Shown here: one piece after another, positions 1 to 11,500 of the stretch | Layout: each line of letters begins with the position of its first letter | Numbering within the stretch: the stretch's first letter is position 1 | Assembly: GCA_947652115.1 (NCBI GenBank) | Contig: OX393563.1 | Location: forward strand, 30,503,571 to 30,567,570 | Direction of reading: 5' to 3' | DNA: 64,000 nucleotides | From: Blastomussa wellsi | Taxonomy: Eukaryota; Cnidaria; Anthozoa; Scleractinia; Plerogyridae | Made by a program: the position numbers and the translations under genes | Notes under the pieces: model-generated | The model's database searches: none | Seen by the model: the letters and a program-made list of their open reading frames with translations, nothing else | What the model was told of the DNA's origin: nothing

Positions 1-982
1 GTGTACGACCCTGCCAAGTTCTCACACATTCCAAAGCCACAAATGTTGTTATCAGTCATACATTCGTCTTTATCTAAGGAAAAATGAACGCCACATGTAA
101 AACTTTCAGAATGCTGTTCATCAGTGACGCAAACAGAACGCAAACTCCGTATAAACATCGCAGGCATCATGACTAGTGGCTGGGGACTAACTATGCAGGA
201 ATAATGAACGGAAGAGTAGGCGTTTGTGTTCTAGTGCATGCAGATGGATCTTGAACTTGCGTGTATGGTTGTGCTCTTGAAGAAATCTGAGGTAAACCTG
301 GAGCTTGCTTGCAGTGAATCGTTCTTTGGAGGTCGTGATTTACATCTTTAATTGTTGTTGTTTACAAGGAAAGGACAGCTAAAAGTGTACCAACATGATA
401 AGCACACGTGAAGAGTGGTTGGGATAGTGTTGTCCCACGTGAGATACACGTGATTTGGCAAACCACGTGACTTACCAACACACGTGATTCCATTTTTCAT
501 GTAGCCATCAGGACAGCCGCACTGGAAACTGCCTACAGTGTTTATACAGTTATGCTGACAGTTATGTCGACCAGTGGTACATTCGTCGTGATCTAAACAA
601 AATAAATTTTTTGAAAGATTAGTTCAATCAGTCCAACCAGTAGTTTCCGGAAACTACTGGTTGGCTGACACTGTATAAAATGAGAAAGACCATGTTCTCG
701 TGTACGACAAGATGCTTCAAATATACACCAAAAAAGTTGACGTTCGGTTAACATTCGAAAAGACAACATTATCTAAACGCGGTCATATGATGTATTGTGT
801 CGTTTTTAAGGACACATGGAGAACGAATACATGAAAGCATGTTGGTATTTTATACTAACCAGTGCAAGTTTTCTTGTCTGGTCGCAGCACGTATCCCACA
901 GGACAAGTACATTTGTAAGAACCATCTGTGTTAGCACAAGTAAACTGGCAAATACTCGAGTCTATAGCGCATTCATCGATAT
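1..982 (-). CDS. FBN: Fibrillin exons 63-65: further cbEGFs, last one partial
   Basis: Exons at 860-982 ([16 protein letters not shown]), 476-592 ([16 protein letters not shown], a match to human TKQHNCQFLC) and 1-73 ([17 protein letters not shown], cut by the window edge). All enter in phase 1. They correspond to human cbEGF38-40, so about three cbEGFs and the furin-processed C-terminal domain should lie to the left. Confidence 0.92.
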
Positions 983-3900
983 CTGCAAGAGGATGTAATA
1001 AAAGAGGATAGACCATGAAATTTTAGGAGGATATCCGGTTACATCATAAACGTCTGATTATAAACCTCATTTTACGGAGAATTTCTTTTGGCTTGTCACG
1101 CAGTCCCCTGGAAAAGATGACCTGACAGGCCAAGCGAGCGTCTATGAAGACGTAGGTTACACAGTAAACACAAAGTGATCTCAAAATAAAAATTTTAAAC
1201 AGCATTGTAAAACATAAGAAAGAATAGCCAGGGCACCGCCTTCTCCAAAATTCCCTAACCCTCCCCTCCCCACAACTTCTTGTTGTTATGTTACCGCCAT
1301 TTAGTTAATTACACTAAGCAATAATTAGGTCTGACAATAAATCCTTAGGGGATCTAAATGAAAGCTTACATAATAAACATTAAGTTAGACCCCTATTGGA
1401 GTGCTTGATTTTGAAATGTAATACTTGCCTAAGCAGCGTTTCCCATCCATTGTGAGTTTGTAGCCCGCGTTACACATGCAGCGGTATCCCCCACGAACAT
1501 TGATGCACTTGCCATTTCGACACAATCCGGGAATCATCTCACAAATATCTGTTAAATAACAACATTAGCACGATTGTCGTTTCTTTCACCTGTGTAATAA
1601 GAAGGAAGACGAACGCGCATTCTATGCTGAGAGTAAATGCGCTACCAGAGAAGGAGGTGGCTAACTAGATCTAACTAATTTCTCTTAGTTGAAGTTTACT
1701 GTAAAACAACACTCACGTGTCATATTCTCCTTAACCTGCGCAATTTTTTGACACAAGTGACCGTACTCGACTGTCAAGAAAAGGAAAAATAACATATCTA
1801 TTTAGAAACTCCAATAAAAAATTTCAAAAAGAAACTAATTGAAAATTGGAGCGATCATTACCAGTCCCCCGCCTCGGACACAGTTGGCAATTCGTTCCCC
1901 AGGCCTTCCCGGCCGTACAGCAGCATTCTTTCTTCCGCACTTGCATCATTTCCTTAGTGACAGCTTCACACATGTTGTTAGTGACGACAGCGAAACAAAG
2001 TCCCTTTCTGGTGTCTATGAAATAAATAACGGTTTTTCGTGACAATTGCTCAAAGCATACCTAAGGTAGAACAGGGTAGAGGACGGTGGGGGAAGGGATG
2101 GGAGGGGTGAGAACCGTGGAGCAAACAGAATAGAATAGTCAAACCAGCAGAGAGTGATTCTACAACCAGGCGCAAGGCTAAAAGCGCGGGAAAAGTTGAC
2201 GCCCGCAGATACGTCACGTGCGACTTGGGAACTTCTTCACTGGGAAGACTGGTACTGGGATTTGATCGAACATAGAATGGGATTTGATACCTCCCTCCCC
2301 TTTTCAGGACCCTCTATCAAATTGGTAGAGGGAACAGCAGCTGCTATTTCAACGTTCAAAGAATTATCAAACGTCTGTGAAAACCTTCGCATTCCTTTCC
2401 GTCCGCACTCCGCTGATATCCCGAATCACAGTCGCAGATATAAGTTCCCGCGAGGTTTCTACATGCACCATTTTGACAGAGGCCTGGCTGATCGCGGCAT
2501 TCGTCGATATCTAATAAGGAAGAAAAAATAATGTTATAAAATACAAAATAAATCTAGAGAACGTAACACTTACGGATCAAGGGGTCCGTGATAAGAATAC
2601 CTAGCTAAGACAAACACTGGCTTGAAATAAGTAAAGAGATGATGCAATGCAAGGTGTAACAGGCAGGGCTGAAAGAAACTGATGGGGAACCGTTGAACGA
2701 AACTCATAAATTTTGAATATGAATTTCTTAGTTCACACACCTTCACAAACTCGCCCATCTCCTCTGAATCCGGGGGGACATCGGCACCTATATCCACCAA
2801 TGAAATTCTTACAAACGAATGGACACAATCGGCTGTTTTCTTTACACTCGTTGACATCTGTAGCAATTAAAAGAATATATCAGCAGTGCAATCAATGCAG
2901 AAAAGTTAAGAATGAAACGCCATAAGGAAGGAAACAAGCAACAGGATCGTTTCATGTCCTGGTAGCATCAAAAGTCTTTTTGTCTTAACAATGTTTTCGT
3001 CTTTAGAAATGATGTATTTCTGCTCGGATGATCCAGGTCTATATTCTCAGATATCTCCCGACCCTACTATGCAACTTTTAAAATGAATAGCATGGAGATG
3101 TTATCATTTGATCAGTTCTTACCTCTACAGTGCTTTTTGTCGGCGGCCATGTCGAATCCTCTGGGACAAATACATCGATAACTTCCCGGCTGATTCACAC
3201 AACGGAACGCGCAAAGGTCGTTGCTTTCTGCGCATTCATTGACATCTTTGGAATTAAAGATAGAGTTTAACGTTGGAAAGGAGGTTTTGAAAACAAGAAG
3301 AACGCCAAAACGCTAGAAAACACTACTGTTCCTGATACAACTGAACAAGACACAAGACTTGGTGATAATGTAAGTGGTTTGGATTAGCTCGCATAGGTTA
3401 TTTTCAGATCACACCTGCTTATCTCTTAAATTCCATCTGCCCTGTAAATGAATAAAAGATCCTGTCGAGTTGAAGGGCACCTCTCGCTCAACCATGGAGA
3501 TTAATTCCCGCTATTGCTGTTATTTAAGCAATAGACCACAAGTTTCTATGGTTTATAAGCTGATAAACCACGCGGGATGTTGGCAGAACACGAGAAGAAT
3601 TTGTAAATCACGAGCCGCAGGCGAGTGATTTACGAATTCTTCGAGTGTTCTTCCAACATCCCAAGTGGTTTATCAGCCTACAACCATAGAAACTTGTGGT
3701 CTATTGCTTTTATATAATAATTCAGAAGACGCGCGATTTTTCCATGAGTTTACTGGCACAATAAACCATAGCTGATTGACCAATCAGAGCGCGCGCATTG
3801 ATTTGGTTATTATATAAAAATGGATACGTAAGGCAGTCATTTTAAAATAATGAAATTTAGAGAGAAAGCCAGATCAGCCTCGACTGGTTTTCATGCGGGT

Positions 3901-4440
3901 CCTCTATCCAGGTCGAATTGGAATTTGGAAATGTTGTTTTTTTGAGGAGGGAGGAAACTGAAGAACCCTGAGAAAAACCCTCGGAGCGAGGAGAGAACAA
4001 ACAACAAACTCAACCCACATATGGCACCGGGCCGGAATGGAACCCGGGCCATGCTAGAGGGTGGCGAGCGTTCTCATCACTGCGCCATCCTCGCTCCTGT
4101 GTTCCAGAGACAATTTTGCACATAAAAGAACTCCTTAAATCTAAAGAAGAGAAATGCTCTCACTGAAAAAGATCAAAGAAAATTCAACTGGCGGTTATTA
4201 CAAGTTGATAATTGACCTTCAAACCTTTATCATGGTTTGAGAAGAGGAGGCTTAGGAATGAGATCTTACCGACACACCGCGGCGAATAGCGACCTGGGCC
4301 GTAGCCTTTAGGACAAGTGCATTGATAAGATCCTTCAGTGTTGGAACACAGACCATTACCGCAAACACCGGATATCAAACATTCGTCCTCATCTATATAA
4401 AAACAAAACAAAACATAAAAAGTCATCACCTTCATCATCG

Positions 4441-4472
<32 letters not shown>

Positions 4473-7400
4473 GTCGTCGTCCTCATCATCATCGTTTTCA
4501 TCATCATCATTATCAAACTCAATCATCACCACCACCAACACTACACAACACTTGTAAAAGTATTTATGAGGGTCACGAACGTTTTGGTTACGTGCCAAGA
4601 ACTCGAGGAAGGCAATGTTCTTTTGATGTACTTTATATCGGCGATGTTCCTGCATCAACCTCGCGGCAACTTTCCACTCACAGTAATTACTCGTTCTGCG
4701 ACGCTTCTACTGATTAATTCCCGGGACTCGATATTTAACGGTGCAGTCAATTCGTTCGTAGCTGTAGGTCCCCATTAAATCACAAATAATTGGAGTATGG
4801 AAACCATTTGCTTGTTCCTGTACTCACCGACACACTTTTTTCCAGTTTCATCAAGTTGGTAACCCATCTTACATTTACACCGATAGCTTCCATCATTGTT
4901 GACACATTCTCCGTTTTCACATAGAGACGTCATGTGTAGACATTCGTTCACATCTGCAAAAAGGAAAACAACAAAATTGGTCACATGATAATGAACAACT
5001 TAGGATGCCCCACGTTGCTAAGAAACACTCCAGCCCCTGCCCTCCCCCCAAAATTCTTTCAATTGGACAACTAAAACTATATTTTTATTTCATACCTGTA
5101 ACACCGTGTCTGTTTATTACGAAACCAACACCGTTGGGGCAAATGAGGGCGAAATCAGCTGCAAAACAACAACAACAACAACAATTACGGAGAATGTGTT
5201 CCATTGGCGATTGGTCATATTTGCGTATGCTCCTTGTTCTATATGCTCAAGTTTGTTTTTATTCTATCTAATCGCTAAACAGTTCTTTAAAGGGAACCAC
5301 GGCTCTTGAAACAAGTTGACGTTAAGTTGTCTAAAATAGTGTCTAATTTTTTTTCCGGATGAGGGAGATACAACATTTCATACTCATAAAACAAGAAAAA
5401 GCTTATCGCTTTTAAATTTCCCGCGCGCCGCCATTTTGGATTTTATGACGTCAGTGCGTTGTCCCATTGTTTCATACAAAAGAACCAATAACAAAAAGGG
5501 CAACGCAATGACGTCATAAAATCCAATATGGCGGCCCACGGGATTTTAAAAGCGATAATGACCGATAATCTTTTTCCGTATTTTTATCGTTATGAAAAGT
5601 TGTCTCCCTTGCTCGGTAAAATTTGTAGTTTAGACACTATTTTAGGCTGTTTCAAAAGCCTAGGTTCCCTATAAATGTTAGTTTGAAGCATTCCTTGAAA
5701 ATCTATGGAATCAACTGTTTTTAAAACATGTAAATATGATTATTCAATCCCAGTTTATGAAGAATTGCCTTTGACGCTCATCGATTTTAAATTCGAGACC
5801 GTTTATATTTAAGTTACAAGTTACGCGTTTGTAGATAAAAAATAAGCTGTGACCATTTTGTTGAAGGCTGTTTCGTTATGAGAACCTTTTTTGAAAATGT
5901 GCATTTGACGTTTATTAAATTCGAGATATTACTTGATGTGGCAATTGTGGTCAACTTTGTATTCAAATTGGTTTGAAAGCCGGTACGCTAATTTTAAGTT
6001 TTCAAAATGCTTGTAGAATTGCGAAAACGTGAAAACTTTAAGTAAGAGCCCGTTAGGCTCCCATTTGAAACTCATCAAAAAGCAAAACGCTCCTCTCACT
6101 ATAGGGTATATTCTATCCACTGCACTGAATTATTATTGTACCTATCTTGCAAATTATGTTACAGAAATTAAACATTAAACAGTCCACTTTAATTCTTCTA
6201 TTAAAATCGGCTTAAAAATAAACTAACTTTGCAGGGGGCGAGTAACTTGTTTATGGTTGAACTTTGCTGTCAAAATATTTACGGTTCAAGTTGTCATCAT
6301 GCACAACGAGAAGATTCCCACTTCCTAAAGGTCCCATGTCCCACGCCCTAAAGGGCGATGACAGTTTGCCCTTCGTGTTTTGTCTCTTTACCTCAAAGCG
6401 AAGCACCACCAGAGCGCAGTGAATTCTGGTCGCCATGAAATGCATGCTGGTCGTTGCCCAGGGCATTCTGATCGCCATGCAGTGCATTCCGACAAAATCT
6501 CTTATATATTCTGCATGATTATAACTGCTGCAGCGAGAGCGCAATTAACATCACAATCTACTTACAAGTGTTTTTTCCCGGGCACAGCTCACACGGGTCA
6601 CCCCATCCTGCACCCATGGTACAACAGCACACAGACTTTCTCATCTCACGCCCTTTAGGATTGCTGCAACCATTCTCGTCAAACTTGTCAAAGCAGAAGC
6701 CCACTCGCACATCTGTTGAGAAAAATTTAAGACGGAACATTGAACCACAGCGGAAGAAACGAACAAGAGAAACGAATGAACGAACGAACGAACGAACGAA
6801 AGAACGAACGAACAAAAGAACGAACGAGCGAACCAATGAACAAAAGAACACAAACGGAAACCAGGAGCCGATTTAAGCCCCCCCCCCCCCCGCCCCCCTC
6901 CTCTTTGTATTGCCACTCCAATAAGCACCGGAACTTTCTGTTTAAAAGGATACGCAACCACAAATGACAACAACAGCAGAAAAACGAACAATGAGTACAA
7001 ATCTCTTACCAATGCAGTGACTTCCACCGTTACCGACTTCATAGCCTTCTTTACAGAGACAGCGGTAGCTTCCGGGAGTGTTCACACACTGACCTCCAAC
7101 TTGACAATAGCTCGGATTATCGTCACATTCATTCACGTCTGAAACATTAATATTTTATCAACTACAAATCGACGCGCGCGCGCGGGACAACAGCAGCACC
7201 ATACGAAGAAGAATGACCGAACTTTGGACAAAAAACTCTTAAATATCAGAAAAAATAAAGATGATGAATAGTAAATCCCTTCTTCGATAGTTTGAAATAT
7301 AATACATTCGTACATTTTATCGGTGCCTAGCAGTTTTCGCCCCATTCCCCTGCGGAACTCAGAAAAGTGGTAGCGCGTATCATCTGTCAACCCATCGAAA

Positions 7401-8485
7401 GTGTTTTAAGTTTTCCTTATCAAACTTTGGATTCCCAAGTCCATCCGAACAGACTATGTGGTCTGTTAGTGGTGTAAATCAGTAAGGTAACCGACCAAGT
7501 TACAGTCTTTCCCGTAAAACCGTGAACACCAGAAATGTTTATGGAATGTTATTGTGTTACAAAGAAAAAGCCAATCAGGTGTGAGAAATCTAAACCGCAA
7601 ACAGCAACGGTCATTAGTTTGTGGTTTTGAGGTTTGTTCGCGTGTCCTGAACTTTGCTGCGATTGGTCACTACACAATAAACATTCCAGAAATTTTTTCT
7701 GGTGTTCACGGTTTAACGGGAAAGAATGTAACGCGGATAAACTCAATGCGTATAACCTTTCATTATTCTAGTGCCCAGTTTCTCACCTACACACGCATCC
7801 CCCGCCACGTTCAGTTTGTATCCCGTCGTGCACTCGCATCGTGAGCCGCCGATAGTGTTGGTGCAGATACCGTTCTCGCAAAATCCGGGAACTTCAGTGC
7901 ATTCGTTGATATCTATGGGGAAAATGAATAGCTCACTTCATCTTTTTGGTAAATATGAAAAAGAAAAAACAAACCTTCGTGAAATACATTTTCCGATAAA
8001 TTCCTAATTCGCTCTATGAGACACGCCTACAATGAATCGTGGTAGTCGTTTTCAGCGTTACTAAGAATAGGACATGTTTTGTTGAACATAACTGCCATGA
8101 CTCCCTGTAGGCATGTCTCATAAAAAAGATGACGGTTGTACGTACATTTTACCACAATACCTTTCAAACCTAGCATAGCCGACTGGGCATATAGAAAGGT
8201 ATGATTTTACGAAAGCTGTTCTTGTACTAACAGCATTGCTCTTGCCGATTTTGTACGTTTAAGAGCTTTCCTCTGTGTTTTAATAAGCGTTTTTGGGGTT
8301 TTCGCGCGCAAAGAATTATAGGCAAATGTAACAGTCGCTATCTTTTTCCGTGCGGTGGATTGCGGATTCCACGTGTGGTTGTTGGCTCTTTTACCCTCGA
8401 AGAGGTCATTAACAGAAAGCATCCATTCCACGCCTCAATCAGTGCAGTGCAACACGAGGATAGATCTTACTTAAAGCACACAAAT

Positions 8486-8543
<58 letters not shown>

Positions 8544-11500
8544 GCAAGCAAGCAAGCAAGCAAGCAAGGAGGCACTGCTTTACAAGTGCGAGACCCCTGC
8601 TTGTGCATTGCAAGTGAAAAAGCACGGTCGAATGGTATGAGACTGACATTTTACTAACCTCTGCATCGCGTTTTGTCAGGAGTCGCGGTGTAACCAGGGA
8701 TACAATCACAATTGAAGCCACCGATGCTATTTATGCAACGCCCATTACGACAAACACCAACAAGAGTTGTACACTCATCAATGTCTGTAAGTAATCCCAG
8801 AAAAAATGATATGGTGAGAAAAAAAAACACATTTCAATGGAGGGTCAGGGGTGCTTTTAAAAAGGGAAGGAGCGGGGAGGGGATAAAGGTGCCTCGTACC
8901 GTTAGAACGAAAAGGGCCCTGACAGGGAAAAATGTGGACCTTTTCTCAATAATGAATGGCTGAAGAGAAACATTTTTGGCCATCCTTCCCTTATATATTT
9001 CATGCAGAAGTGTTACAGAGTCGCTTTTTAGGGCAATATTCAAATACTGGCAATGTTATATTTAATATTGCTGTTACTATTTTAATTTTACGTTAACTAG
9101 TGATTTGGTAAATCTTTCTAGAATGGGAGTAGTCGTTAACTATCTCGCAGATCCTTCACGTGGTTGAGAAAGTTAATGCTCGCAGTTTACGTAGCACAGC
9201 AAATAATCAGCTCAGATTATGTTGTGTAATTCCAACTTGCTTCGCTCGCGTTTGATTTCGTCAACCCTTTGCGCTGCAAAATAGAGAGACAGAAGAAAGT
9301 CTTCTTTCGAACAGGAAAGGATAGGGAAGCTGTTCGTGTTTCTTCTATTGATGAGGCATTGATTCAGAGATTCCAAAATACCGACAGACTTTCCATCTTT
9401 CACCACGAAAGTTACATCGCAAGGTTGATCGTTTAGCTTTGTATCTCGCCGACTCATGGGGGCGTGTAGGGGCGGGGGCGGAGGCGCTTGCCTCCAGTTC
9501 CCTCGCGCCTCTTTTTGCAGTGAAAAAGAAAAATAGGAGTAAATATTGGGGCTCTGAACAACTTAAGTTATGTCACGAAAAATAAACGCATTAATCAAAA
9601 TGTGTAGTCATCATTAATCGTGTCACCATCCCGTAAACAGTTCAAAAAGGCTTTTCAGGGACGGATACAGGATTTTAAAAAGGGGGTGGATAAGGAATCG
9701 GCCATTAGATAAGGAATGGGCCATCAGAGGGGAGGCGTGCAGAAATCCCCTCAAAACAAACAAATCCAGCACAAATGCTACTCCAGGAAAAAAATCGCGC
9801 AAGACCAAAATGCCGGATCCAGCCCACCCCCGTAAAATACCAGACGGTCCGTCCCTAAAGAGGCAGCATTGGTGTATTTACTGTTACTGTAAGAATCAAA
9901 GCGAGGTTTTACACGGATAAACGAGTTTATTTGTGACTTTTCTTGCTATATTTTTATTTTTACTCTAAAGGGGGGGGGGGGGGGGGTGGAAATCCACCCA
10001 ATTCAACCCCCCTGTATCCGCCCCTGCTTTTTTACCATTTTGTGTTCCACCGTCTTACCTTCACAAAAGCCTCGACGATCAAGCTTAAATCCATTATGAC
10101 AGTTGCACCTGAACGACCCGAGGGTATTGACACACGTCCCGTTCCCGCAGATACCTCTGATCTGCGAACATTCATCCACATCTAGAAAATACAAACAAAA
10201 CCATAAATTGTTTGACAATTGACAAAATGGTCTATCGATTACCCCGTGACGCATGGCTAAATTGGCGCTTTGTGCTAGATTTGACGGAGGCATGTGCCTA
10301 CTTTCAGGCCGCTTCCGACGCATCCAGATCACACATAAAAACAAACTAGCCTGGTTTTAACTGTCTTCTCTCAGTAGTGTATAGTAAGTGAACAGACAAG
10401 ACGGCTGAATGACAAGAGGAGCTGAAACTTTCTGAGTAAAGTTAGCCTGAATTTCAGATGCCTTACTCTCGTTTAGCGCTCCCAGGAATCCAATGACGTC
10501 TGAACAAATAACTGCAAATGCCGTCCGGTGACCTCAGTACTACCAAGCTAACGTTAATTGCAGTAATTTCCAAAACAAGAAATAATATAACCTTAGTGCG
10601 CTTTGTTCATTTTCGACCAATAAAGCAGGGTATCGCAACAGCAAAAATTTTACACTAGTTTATTTCACTTACCAACACAAGTCTTGTTGTCGCTTGATCT
10701 AACGAAGCCGCTGTCACACCGGCAGTTGAATCCTCCAATGAAATTCTCACATCGTCCGTGTTCACAGTAACCTGGCTCGCGACACTCGTCCAAATCTTGA
10801 CAAAAGCCAAAAAACAACTGGTGTTACAAATATCTTTGCGCATTTTATGAGCTGAAGACGTCAGAGAGGAGGAACGTGAGTAAAAGAGCGCGAAACAGGA
10901 GAACACACATAGAAAGGAGTGGTTTTAGCACACCGGGGTTAAAATTTGTTGACGATGCAAACACGGCTCCAAATTTGTCGCCGTGTTTGCATCGTCAACA
11001 AATTTTAACCCCGGTGTGTCCAAAACCACTCCTTTCTATGTGTGTGGGAAAAAACACCAATTTTGCACATGCGTTCACAAAAGTGTGCCAGAACCACTCT
11101 TGCATATTTTGCACAAAGTGTGCCAGAATTATTTTCCATTTGAAGAAGTGTGCGCGCATCCATATACGCGAACATGGTCGCAGCTGACTATTCAAACGAC
11201 GGCTCGATAACAGAGGCAATTCAAAACCTCCCAGCCGAGCTTCGTGAGATGATATTGAAAGAATATATTTCCATCAAGACAAAAGAGAAATTGGACCTTG
11301 GTTTTTCTGAAGTTCATTATGAAATGTATTTGCTCCCCTTTTGTGAAAAAAACCAACAAATCACCAAAATCACGGCTTGCGGGAAATGTGATGGCGGATG
11401 TGGGAAATGTAATTGGTGTTGCCTGTGTGCAAAAAACAAAAAGAATCATTTTCTCGGGTACCCTGTGTACGAAATCGATGACTTAGAAGAATTCGGCGTT

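Larger units (their letters stand above)
10903..11199. repeat. Polinton left terminal inverted repeat (297 bp)
   Basis: Matches the reverse complement of 26428-26724 almost base for base; one difference is seen, GTC versus GCC after the ATG. The outer 143 bp form a hairpin, and the inner part contains putative promoter repeats and the first codons of the left-end gene. Confidence 0.95.

Noticed and set aside
2154..2531. 125-codon plus-strand frame
   Set aside because: Antisense shadow of fibrillin exon 59.
4389..4658. Open frame with long poly-Asp or poly-His runs
   Set aside because: It is the translation of the TCA/GAT microsatellite beside exon 56; no conserved sequence outside the repeat.
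6568..7042. Several overlapping frames rich in Arg/Glu/Asn or Phe/Val/Arg/Ser
   Set aside because: Products of the GAAC microsatellite plus TB6 exon shadow.
8486..8570. Regular repeats that might suggest a CRISPR-like array
   Set aside because: Four-base microsatellite with no spacers, in a eukaryotic intron.
11150..11173. GTG start eight codons upstream of the left TIR gene (and the mirror one of the polymerase)
   Set aside because: Eukaryotic translation favours the ATG at 11174/26453, and it lies in the same TIR position at both ends.
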